Shown here one piece after another: positions 15,798 to 24,907 of a stretch of 64,000 nucleotides of DNA (within the stretch, counting starts at the first letter, position 1; each line of letters opens with the position of its first letter). This stretch comes from LC029 sp036676475. Its GTDB lineage: Bacteria > Bacillota > Bacilli > Aneurinibacillales > RAOX-1. Position numbers and translations under genes: made by a program. The stretch is taken from positions 124,001 to 188,000 of the forward strand of contig JAKFCU010000036.1 of the NCBI GenBank assembly GCA_036676475.1, in the 5' to 3' direction. The notes under the pieces were generated by a model, which worked only from the letters and a program-made list of their open reading frames with translations, did no database searches and was not told the origin of the DNA.

Positions 15798-18623
15798 TTG
15801 AACCAAAATGAACGAGGATATCTTGCACTTGTTCTACATGCTCATTTACCTTACGTTCGTCATCTAGAAGAGGATTGTCTGGAGGAACGCTGGTTATTTG
15901 AGGCTATGACAGAAACCTATATCCCTTTATTGAAGACCTTTGAGGGGTTAGTTAATGATGGGGTTGACTTTCGAATCACTATTTCTTTATCCCCTACCCT
16001 CCTCACCATGTTAGATGATCAGCTCTTATTATTAAGATATGAACATCATTTAAATAAGATTATAGAATTGGCCAAAAAAGAGGTTGCTAGAACGAGAAAA
16101 GATCCAGAAGTAAATTCACTCTCGGTGATGTACCTGAGAACGTTTTTGAGAGTAAGAGAGTATTCGGAGAAGAATGGCTATGATCTGATTTCACCGTTTA
16201 AAAATCTGGCTGATCAGGGGGTACTAGAGCTGATCACCACCTCAGCCACCCACGGATTTATGCCTGCCATGGAAACGGAAGAATCAATCTATAGTCAGTG
16301 GGAAACCGGTTTGTTGACTTTTGAAAAATATTTTGGATATCGCCCGAAAGGGGTATGGCTTCCGGAATGCGGGTTTACTCCGGGAGTAGATCGGATTCTG
16401 CAACAATTGGGGATCCACTATTTTTTTTGTGACTCCCATGCCATTGAGCATGCCTCACCAAAACCGCGAAGAGGTTTGCACGCCCCTTTAACAACAGGAT
16501 ATGGTTTACATGCCTTTGCTAGAGACCGTGAATCGTCTTCCCAGGTGTGGAGTTCCAGTGTGGGCTATCCTGGCGATTATGATTACCGGGAATATTATCG
16601 CGATATCGGGTATGATATGCCTCTTTCTTATATTCAGCCTTATATACATCCAAAGGGCATCAGAGTGAATACGGGAATCAAATACTACCGCATTACAGGA
16701 AATGGGGAACAAAAGGAATTTTACCAGCCCAATCAGGCCAAGGTGAAGGCCGCGGAGCATGCCGAAAACTTTTTGTTTAACCGGGAGCATCAAGTAAAAT
16801 TCCTGCAACAGCAGATGGATCGAAAACCAATTATTGTGGCTCCCTATGATGCAGAGCTGTTTGGTCACTGGTGGTATGAAGGACCTACATTTATCGATTA
16901 TTTATGCAGAAAAATCAATTATGATCAAGACACCATTAAAATGATTACTCCTTCTGAATATCTGTCGGTCTATCCCACGCAGGATACCGGTCATCTTCCC
17001 CAATCTACTTGGGGGCGGAACGGATACGGGGAAGTGTGGATTAATCCAGAAAACGCATGGATCTACCGTCACCTGCATCAAGCGGAAAAAAATATGATTT
17101 ATCTTGCCGAAATGTTTGTACAGCCGAATTCCGAGGAAGAAAGAGCATTAAATATGGCGGGTAAGCAACTTTTATTAGCTCAGAGTAGTGATTGGCCTTT
17201 CATTATGGATAACAAATCGATGGTGGATTACGCCATCCGAAGAATAAAGGAACATATAGGAATATTTCATCAGTTATATCGAGAATTGCTGGATCATCGT
17301 ACCGATCTTCAAAAGCTCGAGAAGTGGGAACGAAGATGGCCGATTTTCCCATCCTTCTCCTTCCAATTCTTTTTGCCACAACATGAGCATAGAGTAGCTA
17401 TAGCTTCTAGTCTTGAGACCTCAGGTTTACCGAAACGAAGGAAAATATTAATGCTTTCTTGGGAATATCCACCTAAAGTAATAGGTGGTTTATCACGTGC
17501 TGTATATGATCTTTCCCGCACTCTGGTGGAACAAGGGGAGGAAGTTCATGTATTTACGAGTCATGTTGATGGGTGCCCAGCGTTTGAATATATGGACGGG
17601 GTCTATGTTCACCGCATTTCCTGTTTAGTGGAAAATGATACCTTACATTTCATGGATTGGGTTCTCCAACTCAATTTAGCCATGATTCAATATTTTGCAA
17701 GTTGTTTAGCGAAAGGGCTGCAATTTCAACTCATCCATGCGCATGATTGGCTTGTTTCCCTTGCTGCACGCAATCTGCAGAAAAAGTATGGACGTCATAT
17801 GATCGCTACGATTCATGCTACTGAGCATGGAAGAAATCAAGGGATTTTTACGGATTTACAAAGAAAAATACATGGGGAAGAGTGGAAACTGATACATGAA
17901 GCGGAAAAAGTCATTGTATGCAGCGATTACATGAAAAATGAGATTTTTCACTTATTTCATCCTGCTACAGAAAAGATCGTTGTCATTCCTAATGGAGTAG
18001 ATCAAACGAAAATTGAAGTTTCTTCGGATAGCTCTTTTAAGCATGATAAATATGCATTATCTGATGAGAAAATAGTTTTTTTTGTTGGACGGTTGGTCAG
18101 GGAGAAAGGAGCGCAATACCTTGTAGAGGCTGCATCGGAGATACTTGCGGTTTGCCCGGAAGCAAAATTTGTTATTGCGGGAAAAGGGCCTATGAGAGCC
18201 CAGTTAGAAAAACAGGCTTTTGATAAAGGTCTTTCTCATAAAATCCTGTTTACCGGATTTATTCATGATGAAGAAAGAAATGGACTCTTAAAGCATGCCT
18301 ATATTGCTGTGTTTCCAAGTATTTATGAGCCATTTGGTATTGTCACTTTGGAGGCAATGGCAGCAGGAACTCCCGTCATAGTTGCTGATACGGGCGGGTT
18401 AAACGAAATTGTTCAACACGGTATCAGTGGACTAAAGGTATATCCCGGTATGGTATCTTCCTTAAGAGATCAGCTTATTTATGCATTAAAAAATGAGCAA
18501 CATCTTTCCAGAATGGCGGAAACGGCTACCCACATGTTAAATCACTCATACAATTGGGATTATCTTGCTGCTTTAACCAAACAGGTTTATGACAACGTAT
18601 CTACAAATAAGATCAATGTCTAA
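15798..18623 (+). CDS. GH57 glucan branching enzyme fused to GT4 glycosyltransferase
   Basis: A 941-residue two-enzyme fusion. Residues 8-530 form a GH57/DUF1957 1,4-alpha-glucan branching-type module. It has HAHLPYVRH at 14-22, nucleophile Glu190 in GVWLPECGF and acid/base Asp351 in APYDAELFGHWW. Residues 548-935 form a GT4 (GT-B fold) transferase with WEYPPKVIGGLSR at 555-567, the donor loop GRLVREKG at 764-771 and the EX7E motif Glu844-Glu852 (EPFGIVTLE). Together they could extend and branch an alpha-glucan, comparable in content to the separate mycobacterial genes Rv3031/Rv3032. There is no signal peptide, so it is cytoplasmic. TTG start behind GAGGTGAAAGAGGA. The product is not known. 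Confidence 0.85.
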   Translation: MNQNERGYLALVLHAHLPYVRHLEEDCLEERWLFEAMTETYIPLLKTFEGLVNDGVDFRITISLSPTLLTMLDDQLLLLRYEHHLNKIIELAKKEVARTRKDPEVNSLSVMYLRTFLRVREYSEKNGYDLISPFKNLADQGVLELITTSATHGFMPAMETEESIYSQWETGLLTFEKYFGYRPKGVWLPECGFTPGVDRILQQLGIHYFFCDSHAIEHASPKPRRGLHAPLTTGYGLHAFARDRESSSQVWSSSVGYPGDYDYREYYRDIGYDMPLSYIQPYIHPKGIRVNTGIKYYRITGNGEQKEFYQPNQAKVKAAEHAENFLFNREHQVKFLQQQMDRKPIIVAPYDAELFGHWWYEGPTFIDYLCRKINYDQDTIKMITPSEYLSVYPTQDTGHLPQSTWGRNGYGEVWINPENAWIYRHLHQAEKNMIYLAEMFVQPNSEEERALNMAGKQLLLAQSSDWPFIMDNKSMVDYAIRRIKEHIGIFHQLYRELLDHRTDLQKLEKWERRWPIFPSFSFQFFLPQHEHRVAIASSLETSGLPKRRKILMLSWEYPPKVIGGLSRAVYDLSRTLVEQGEEVHVFTSHVDGCPAFEYMDGVYVHRISCLVENDTLHFMDWVLQLNLAMIQYFASCLAKGLQFQLIHAHDWLVSLAARNLQKKYGRHMIATIHATEHGRNQGIFTDLQRKIHGEEWKLIHEAEKVIVCSDYMKNEIFHLFHPATEKIVVIPNGVDQTKIEVSSDSSFKHDKYALSDEKIVFFVGRLVREKGAQYLVEAASEILAVCPEAKFVIAGKGPMRAQLEKQAFDKGLSHKILFTGFIHDEERNGLLKHAYIAVFPSIYEPFGIVTLEAMAAGTPVIVADTGGLNEIVQHGISGLKVYPGMVSSLRDQLIYALKNEQHLSRMAETATHMLNHSYNWDYLAALTKQVYDNVSTNKINV

Positions 18624-18650
18624 CACAATAGACCTAAGGGGGAAAGAAGC

Positions 18651-21074
18651 ATGAAAGCGGTAATTATGGCAGGAGGAAAAGGTACGCGTCTCCGACCATT
18701 GACTTCCAATATGCCGAAGCCCATGGTACCCTTGCTGGGACGTCCCTGCATGGAGTATATTATCGAGTTGCTAAAAAAGCATGGCATAACAGAAATTGCA
18801 GTCACGGTACAGTATCTTCCCGAAGCCATCAAAAGCTACTTTGGCGATGGATCCGATTTCGGTGTCAATATCGTGTATTTTGAAGAAAAATTCCCCTTAG
18901 GAACAGCGGGCAGCGTGAAGAATTGCGAACCATTTCTGAATGATCGTTTTCTGGTAATCAGCGGTGATGCCCTTACCGATTTCGATTTGCAAAAGGCTAT
19001 GCTTCACCACTCAAACCATCAGGCCTTGGCCACGATCGTGCTAACTCAGGTTGAAAGTCCTCTTGAGTACGGAGTGGTCATGACAGATGATGAGGGTAAC
19101 ATCACCCGTTTTCTTGAAAAGCCGACATGGAGCGAAGTGTTTAGCGATACAGTGAATACTGGAATTTACATTTTGGAACCGAAAGTGCTAGATTTTTTTG
19201 CAAGGAATGTGGAATTTGATTTTAGCAAGGATTTGTTTCCTCTGCTGTTAAGCATGGAGCAAAAGCTTATGGGATATACGGCAGAGGGCTATTGGTCTGA
19301 TATTGGCAGCCTTGAAGTTTACCGGCAAGCCCAATTTGATATGTTAGATGAGTTGGTCAAAATAGAATGGAAGGCGAAAGAGATTGCTCCGCGGATCTAC
19401 GCTGAGGAGGATGTGCGAATTGCTGATGTGGATTCGATTGTACCGCCTGCTTATTTTGGACGGGGAACCTATATCGAAAAGGGGGCTCTTATCGATCGCT
19501 ATTCTATCATCGGACGTCATAATATCGTAAAAGAAGGGTCTCAAATAAGCAAAAGCATACTTTGGGATCATAATTACATTGGAAGAAAAGTGGAAATTCA
19601 AGGAACTTCCATCTGCCACCGTGCCGTTTTAAACGATGATTGCCTTTTATCGGAAGGTGTCGTGATGGGAGATGATTGCCGGATTGGAGACAAAGCAAGA
19701 ATTAAGGCAGGTGTGAAAATTTGGCCTAATAAGGAAGTGGAAAGCAATTCAACCGTTCATTCTTCCCTCATTTGGGGTGTGAAATTGTCAAGGAATCTTT
19801 TTGGAGCTCAGGGAATCAAAGGGATTCCCAATATAGATGTGACTCCTGATTTTGCATCACGTCTGGCAACGGCTTCGGCCACGGTTTTCAAAGCAGGTGC
19901 AACTGTCAGTCTAAGTTCATGTCCCCATTCATTTTCTCAGTTGATTAAGCTATCAATTATGATTGGACTCCATGCGGCAGGCATTCATACCGTTGACTTT
20001 GGCATAGCCATTACCGCTGCCTCCCGTTATGGGATTGGTGCCTATGGAGTAAACTGGGGAATTCACGTGAGTACGGATTCCGTTAAAGATGGAGCCACTT
20101 GTATTGAAGTGTTGGATCATAATGGGATTCCTGTTTGCAAGAGTATGGAACGTAAAATAGAAAATGCTTATTGGCAAGAGGATTTTGTGCGGGCAACAGC
20201 GGATCAAATTGGGTATAACCGTCATCAACCTGTAGTGGGGGATGATTATATTGCGGCTTTAAAGCGGGAGATCATTGTAGATAAGGTTTTGGCAAGTAAG
20301 TTTGTGATTGTATTAGATTATGATCCCCTGGTTTTAGGCCATACAGCCATGTCACTGCTTTCAAGTATGGGTTGTCAAGTGATCCAGATTTGTTCCATGG
20401 ATCGTAGTCATCTAGGCGAGCTGATGGATACGGTGAAGAAAAACAGAGCTGATCTGGGGATCCGGATGGATCAAGATGCACGGCATTATTCATTGGTCAC
20501 CAATGAAGGGAAAATAATCAGTGATGATATGATGATCGGGCTACACCTGTTGATGCATAACCAAACGGGTCGTGAGAGCCAGTCGTTTTGCTTGGGGATT
20601 TCTGTAAGCGCGCCAAGGGAGATGGAACGCTTAGCTCATCAATTGAATGCGGATGTCGTGCGAACGAAGGAAAATGCCCGGGATATGATGCAAGTGGTAA
20701 AGGGCTTAAAATTCCAGCCTCTTTTTGATGCCTTTTACACCATGGTGAAAGTAATTGGCTACCTAGCGGAAAGGGATCTGCTCTTATCGGAAGTCATTTC
20801 CAGACTGCCCCATTTCCATATGGCACGACAAGCCGTATTTTGTGATTGGAAAAATAAAGGGAAAGTCATGCGCATGATGATGGAGGATACAAAGGGTAAG
20901 CAGGTTGAACTGTTGGATGGTATCAAAGTATATGATTCGGATGGTTGGGTGTTAATCGTGCCAGACATGGATCAACCTAATTTCCGCGTGATTACCCAAG
21001 GGGCATCAAAGGAAATTGCTTCGACCCTTGCAAAAACCTATGCCGAGAGGATTGAAAAATATCAAACCATATAG
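18651..21074 (+). CDS. Sugar nucleotidyltransferase fused to degenerate phosphomannomutase
   Basis: An 807-residue fusion. Residues 1-232 are a nucleotidyltransferase (GGKGTRLRPLT at 8-18, KPMVPLLGRP at 23-32, SGDALTDFD at 104-112) that makes an NDP-hexose; NDP-mannose or NDP-glucose cannot be told apart. Residues about 250-375 are left-handed beta-helix hexapeptide repeats. Residues 385-800 have the phosphomannomutase/phosphoglucomutase fold but lack its signatures. The TASHNP-type serine loop reads VSTDSVKDG (473-481), the DGDADR metal loop reads DQDARH (607-612) and the RPSGTEP phosphate loop reads PDMDQP (771-776). The mutase half is therefore probably non-catalytic. It lies 27 bases after the GH57/GT4 gene and likely supplies its donor. 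Confidence 0.82.
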   Translation: MKAVIMAGGKGTRLRPLTSNMPKPMVPLLGRPCMEYIIELLKKHGITEIAVTVQYLPEAIKSYFGDGSDFGVNIVYFEEKFPLGTAGSVKNCEPFLNDRFLVISGDALTDFDLQKAMLHHSNHQALATIVLTQVESPLEYGVVMTDDEGNITRFLEKPTWSEVFSDTVNTGIYILEPKVLDFFARNVEFDFSKDLFPLLLSMEQKLMGYTAEGYWSDIGSLEVYRQAQFDMLDELVKIEWKAKEIAPRIYAEEDVRIADVDSIVPPAYFGRGTYIEKGALIDRYSIIGRHNIVKEGSQISKSILWDHNYIGRKVEIQGTSICHRAVLNDDCLLSEGVVMGDDCRIGDKARIKAGVKIWPNKEVESNSTVHSSLIWGVKLSRNLFGAQGIKGIPNIDVTPDFASRLATASATVFKAGATVSLSSCPHSFSQLIKLSIMIGLHAAGIHTVDFGIAITAASRYGIGAYGVNWGIHVSTDSVKDGATCIEVLDHNGIPVCKSMERKIENAYWQEDFVRATADQIGYNRHQPVVGDDYIAALKREIIVDKVLASKFVIVLDYDPLVLGHTAMSLLSSMGCQVIQICSMDRSHLGELMDTVKKNRADLGIRMDQDARHYSLVTNEGKIISDDMMIGLHLLMHNQTGRESQSFCLGISVSAPREMERLAHQLNADVVRTKENARDMMQVVKGLKFQPLFDAFYTMVKVIGYLAERDLLLSEVISRLPHFHMARQAVFCDWKNKGKVMRMMMEDTKGKQVELLDGIKVYDSDGWVLIVPDMDQPNFRVITQGASKEIASTLAKTYAERIEKYQTI

Positions 21075-21088
21075 GAGGTGACCTGAGA

Positions 21089-23074
21089 ATGCCTCGACCT
21101 CTTGTCATTGGAAATGGGAAAATGCTGATCAACTTTGATGCATCGCTTAACATGCGAGATTTGTATTATCCTTATGTTGGGCAATTGAATCATATCGGAG
21201 GTTACTTTTCCCGAATCGGCATATGGGTGGACGGAGCATTCAGTTGGTGTCACGATTCCAGTTGGAGCATACGTCTTTCCTATTTGCCTGAAACCTTAGT
21301 GACTAACGTGATTGCTGAAAATAAAGTGTTAGGGATCCGAATGGCGATACATGATGGGGTCCATCAGCGGGAAACCATCTATTTAAAAAAAATTACGGTG
21401 GTCAACCTGTTAGATGTGAAGAGAGAAGTTCGTCTGTTCTTTAATCACGATTATAGCATCAATGAGACTGAGGTTGGAGATACGGCCGTTTTTGATCCCA
21501 TTTTACGTACGATCTACCATTATAAACGTAATGTATACATCATGATTAATGGAAAGACAGAAGAAGAAGGAATCTATGAATATAGTACCGGAGTCAAACG
21601 CTTTAATCATGCGGAAGGAACCTGGCGGGATGCAGAGGATGGCATCCTGTCAGGGAATCCGATCTCTCAAGGCTCTGTGGATAGCACGGTTAGCTTTAGA
21701 CTAACCATTCCCGGAAAAGGGGAAAAGCCTCTTTGGTATTGGATCGTGGTTAGCAAGACCTTGTTCGATTCAAAAAAGCTAAACCAATATGTATGCGAAA
21801 GTGATCCCGACTTGCTTTTGCAAAGGGTGAAAGTCTATTGGCAACGCTGGGTCAATAAGACGAATCGCTCCTTTGGCAATTTACCGGAGGATGTTATTCT
21901 CCTCTATAAGAAAAGCTTGCTCATAGTTCGAACTCAAACAGATCATCATGGTGCTATTGTAGCAGCTAACGACTCGGATATCCTCCAATACAATCGTGAT
22001 CATTACAGTTATATGTGGCCAAGGGATGGTGCTTTAGTAGCCTATGCTATGACGAAAGCAGGCTATGAAGGAATGGTTAGTCCGTTCTTTGAATTTTGCG
22101 TCAAGGCCCTTTCGGAAGAGGGGTTTCTCTTTCATAAGTACAACCCGGATGGCTCGGTAGGATCTAGCTGGCATCCTTATGTTCAGAATGGCTTATTTCA
22201 ACTCCCGATCCAGGAGGATGAAACAGCACTGGTACTTTTTGCCTTGTGGGAGCATTACAGTCAGCATAAGCAAATCGAACTATCCCAAGCGCTCTATGTG
22301 ACCTTGATTCGCCCCGCTGCCAAATTTTTGATGAAGTATGTCGATGACCGGGTAAATCTCCCAAAGCCTAGCTATGATCTGTGGGAGGAACGGAGAGGGA
22401 TTTTCACTTTCACTGCCTGCAGCGTATATGGAGGACTGATGGCAGCCGCCAAATTTGCCTCTTTATTCGGGGATGATCGCCGATGCAGCAGATACGAAGA
22501 AACGGCCCAAAAGATTCGGGAAGGAATTGAATCCTATCTGTATGATAAGGAAATTGGACGGTTTATTCGCGGGATTTATCTGGATGACGATGGTTCTATC
22601 ACCAAGGATTTAACGTTGGAAAGTAGTCTCTATGGCTTGTTTGCTTTTCATGTGTTTGAACCGAGTGATCCCCGTGTCATCCGAACGATGGAGGCGGTCG
22701 AGAAGGGGTTAACCGTAAAATCGAAGGTAGGTGGGGTTTGTCGATACCAGAACGATTATTACTTTCAAAAGTCACAGGATATTGCCAATATTCCAGGGAA
22801 TCCTTGGATTATCTGTACATTATGGATGTCCGAATGGAGAATTACTAGAGCTCAGTGCCTGGCTGATCTGCAGAAACCCCTCGAAACATTACAATGGGTG
22901 GTACAGAATGCATTAGAGAGTGGAGTTCTGCCTGAACAGTTGGATCCTTATACGGGAAAACCCCTTTCCGTTGCACCGTTAACCTGGTCCCATTCCACGT
23001 ATGTCCTAACGGTTTTGAAGTATCTGGAGAAGTACGAAGAACTTAAATCTACCGAGTCAGAGCACCTTTCTTAG
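21089..23074 (+). CDS. GH15 glucoamylase-like glycoside hydrolase
   Basis: A 661-residue cytoplasmic glycosidase of family GH15, which releases glucose from non-reducing ends of alpha-glucans or splits related alpha-glucosides. An N-terminal beta-sandwich (about 1-250) precedes the (alpha/alpha)6 barrel. The general acid is predicted at Glu433 in SYDLWEER and the base at Glu616 in LPEQLDP; MWPRDGA at 309-315 is a typical substrate-binding loop. There is no signal peptide, so the substrate is internal. ATG behind AGGAGGTGACC, 14 bases after the preceding gene. Its stop codon falls within the terminator hairpin. Confidence 0.87.
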   Translation: MPRPLVIGNGKMLINFDASLNMRDLYYPYVGQLNHIGGYFSRIGIWVDGAFSWCHDSSWSIRLSYLPETLVTNVIAENKVLGIRMAIHDGVHQRETIYLKKITVVNLLDVKREVRLFFNHDYSINETEVGDTAVFDPILRTIYHYKRNVYIMINGKTEEEGIYEYSTGVKRFNHAEGTWRDAEDGILSGNPISQGSVDSTVSFRLTIPGKGEKPLWYWIVVSKTLFDSKKLNQYVCESDPDLLLQRVKVYWQRWVNKTNRSFGNLPEDVILLYKKSLLIVRTQTDHHGAIVAANDSDILQYNRDHYSYMWPRDGALVAYAMTKAGYEGMVSPFFEFCVKALSEEGFLFHKYNPDGSVGSSWHPYVQNGLFQLPIQEDETALVLFALWEHYSQHKQIELSQALYVTLIRPAAKFLMKYVDDRVNLPKPSYDLWEERRGIFTFTACSVYGGLMAAAKFASLFGDDRRCSRYEETAQKIREGIESYLYDKEIGRFIRGIYLDDDGSITKDLTLESSLYGLFAFHVFEPSDPRVIRTMEAVEKGLTVKSKVGGVCRYQNDYYFQKSQDIANIPGNPWIICTLWMSEWRITRAQCLADLQKPLETLQWVVQNALESGVLPEQLDPYTGKPLSVAPLTWSHSTYVLTVLKYLEKYEELKSTESEHLS

Positions 23075-23090
23075 GTGCTTTTTTCTTTTA
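23059..23090 (+). terminator. Rho-independent terminator of the glycan cassette
   Basis: AGAGCACCT and AGGTGCT flank a TTTCTT loop, followed by six T residues. The stem includes the stop codon of the GH15 gene at 23072-23074. Confidence 0.85.
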
Positions 23091-23172
23091 GGCTCCTCTA
23101 TCCCTTGTTCCCCAATTCCCCCTATGCTAAAATTCTATTATTGCCTAGATGCTATATGGAGGGGAAAGAACC

Positions 23173-23628
23173 TTGTATTACTATGTTATTGCGCTCATTG
23201 TTTTTATTGTTGACCAAATCACGAAGTGGTTTGTGGTTAAGGAAATGAAAATTGGACAATCTATCCCTTTAATAGAAGGTGTTTTTCATTTAACGTATCA
23301 TCGAAACCGGGGGGCTGCCTTTGGTATTTTGCAGGACCAGCGCTGGTTTTTTATTGTCATTACCCTGTTGGTTATGGGGGGGATCATGTATTATCTCCGT
23401 AAAGTGGGGCGAGATAAACCTTTAGTTTCTTATGCTCTAGCCTTTATTTTGGGCGGTGCCGTCGGTAATTTCCTAGACCGTTTGCTTTCGGGCGAAGTAG
23501 TGGATTTTCTAGATTTTACCCTCATTCATTATCCTATCTTTAATATTGCCGATTCCGCTATTGTCGTTGGTGTTGCATTGATGATTTTAGATACGTTGAT
23601 GGAAATGAAAAAAGAGAGAAGGGGTTAG
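23173..23628 (+). CDS. lspA: Lipoprotein signal peptidase
   Basis: A 151-residue polytopic aspartic protease (signal peptidase II) that cleaves prolipoproteins after lipidation. Four membrane helices are visible. The catalytic pair is Asp102 (GNFLDRL) and Asp127 (FNIADSAI), and the conserved HRNRGAAFG is at 43-51. TTG 23173, eight bases after GGAGGGG, was chosen as start; an ATG at 23149 is in frame but sits upstream of that site. rluD follows after three bases. Confidence 0.95.
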   Translation: MYYYVIALIVFIVDQITKWFVVKEMKIGQSIPLIEGVFHLTYHRNRGAAFGILQDQRWFFIVITLLVMGGIMYYLRKVGRDKPLVSYALAFILGGAVGNFLDRLLSGEVVDFLDFTLIHYPIFNIADSAIVVGVALMILDTLMEMKKERRG

Positions 23629-23631
23629 CCT

Positions 23632-24555
23632 ATGTCTACGTTTGAGCTTTATGACTGGGTGGTAGAACCTGGCGATGCAGGTGAGCGAATAGACAAGTTT
23701 CTGGCGGAGGCAAGTGACGATTGGTCTAGATCACAAATTCAAAAGTGGATCAAAGACGGTCTCGTACTGATCAATGGTGAGTCAGCCAAAGGGAATTACC
23801 GTTTAGCTGTTGATGATGAGATCGCATTGAAAGTTCCACCACCGGTGGAATTGAATGTACAACCGGAAAAAATGGATTTGGATATTGTGTTTGAGGACAG
23901 CGATGTCATTGTGATCAATAAGCCTAGAGGATTGGTTGTACACCCCGCGGCGGGGCATTATACGGGAACATTAGTAAATGGTCTGTTATATCATTGTCAT
24001 GATTTATCAGGTATTAATGGAGTGATGCGACCTGGCATTGTTCATCGTATCGATAAGGATACATCGGGTTTACTCATGGTGGCGAAAAATGATAAGTCTC
24101 ATCATTCTTTAGCCAGTCAATTAAAGGATCATACGGTCAACCGGAAATATGTTGCCATTGTCCATGGGGTGATTCCCCATGAGAAAGGGACCATTGATGC
24201 ACCGGTTGGAAGGGACCCTAAGAATCGTCAGCAAATGGCCGTGGGTTTTGATCATGGCAAGCATGCAATCACCCATTTTGTCGTACTGGAACGCTTCAAA
24301 AATCATACTTTAGTTGAACTCAAGCTAGAAACAGGGAGAACGCATCAGATACGTGTACATATGAAATACATTGGATATCCGCTCGTTGGCGATCCGAAAT
24401 ATGGCCCAAAAGCAGATCAAGAGATGGAGGGACAGGCTTTACATGCTGCCGTTCTTGGATTTGAGCATCCGGGTACAGGGGAATATTTAGAATTTAGTCG
24501 TCCCATGCCCGAGGATATGGTGATCGTTTTGGAACAATTTCGCCAATTGAAATAG
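23632..24555 (+). CDS. rluD: 23S rRNA pseudouridine synthase, RluD family (YlyB)
   Basis: A 307-residue protein with an N-terminal S4 domain (about 17-75) and a RluA/RluD-type catalytic domain. The catalytic aspartate is Asp141 in GIVHRIDKDTSGLL, and LETGRTHQIRVHM is the family's C-terminal motif. RluD-type enzymes modify helix 69 of 23S rRNA; B. subtilis YlyB holds the same position after lspA. Exact target sites cannot be read from sequence. In most Bacillales pyrR follows directly, but here it is absent. Confidence 0.92.
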   Translation: MSTFELYDWVVEPGDAGERIDKFLAEASDDWSRSQIQKWIKDGLVLINGESAKGNYRLAVDDEIALKVPPPVELNVQPEKMDLDIVFEDSDVIVINKPRGLVVHPAAGHYTGTLVNGLLYHCHDLSGINGVMRPGIVHRIDKDTSGLLMVAKNDKSHHSLASQLKDHTVNRKYVAIVHGVIPHEKGTIDAPVGRDPKNRQQMAVGFDHGKHAITHFVVLERFKNHTLVELKLETGRTHQIRVHMKYIGYPLVGDPKYGPKADQEMEGQALHAAVLGFEHPGTGEYLEFSRPMPEDMVIVLEQFRQLK

Positions 24556-24591
24556 GCATTGACAGAAATGATTTGTAGTGGGATACTCTTA

Positions 24592-24644
24592 TAAGAATGC
24601 AACGAGCTTATGCGATGTTGCGTATAATACTTGATGTATAAGTG
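24592..24644 (-). repeat. Interspersed repeat, inverted copy
   Basis: Read on the minus strand this begins CACTTAT, continues ATCAAGTATTATACGCAAC and ends GCATTCTTA. GCAAC and GTTGC replace the usual GCTAC and GTAGC stem arms, with a longer loop. Confidence 0.75.
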
Positions 24645-24685
24645 TAAGAATGCAACGGGGTTGCATAATGTTGCGTATATAAGTG
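24645..24685 (-). repeat. Interspersed repeat, short inverted copy
   Basis: On the minus strand: CACTTATATACGCAACATTA, then the perfect hairpin TGCAAC-CCC-GTTGCA, then TTCTTA. The AAGTATT segment is deleted. The stem differs from other copies on both sides, so pairing is kept. Confidence 0.7.
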
Positions 24686-24711
24686 ATAACAATTTTATAG
24701 CATGAACCTTT

Positions 24712-24746
24712 AAATTCAGTCCTGTGAGGCTGACAAGGTTGTCGGA
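24712..24746 (+). promoter_or_regulatory. PyrR-binding anti-antiterminator in the pyr leader
   Basis: The core TCCTGTGAGGCTGACAAGG (24719-24737) matches the PyrR RNA-binding loop, whose conserved heart is UCC-N-GNGAGGCU followed by AGG. It lies about 70 bases before an intrinsic terminator and upstream of pyrC. In Bacillus, UMP-bound PyrR holds this loop closed so that the terminator forms. Confidence 0.72.
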
Positions 24747-24807
24747 TTATATTGTTGTAGCCAGAAGTATAGGAATAAAGTTCGTATACCCTTATTTCAT
24801 GCTATAC

Positions 24808-24846
24808 AAAAAGGCTCCCTGTCAGTTGCAGGGAGTCTTTTCTGCT
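24808..24846 (+). terminator. pyr operon attenuator terminator
   Basis: AAAGGCTCCCTG pairs with CAGGGAGTCTTT (one G-T pair) around TCAGTTG, followed by T-rich sequence, 62 bases before pyrC. With the PyrR loop upstream it forms a classic pyr attenuator. Confidence 0.82.
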
Positions 24847-24907
24847 TTTTGTTTCATCCTATTCGAGAGAAAAGGCATACTAATAGAAAATCGAGGAGGA
24901 GCATGAC

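Noticed and set aside
24724..24906. 60-residue ORF before pyrC
   Set aside because: It runs through the PyrR loop and attenuator hairpin and has no ribosome site; the region is an RNA leader.
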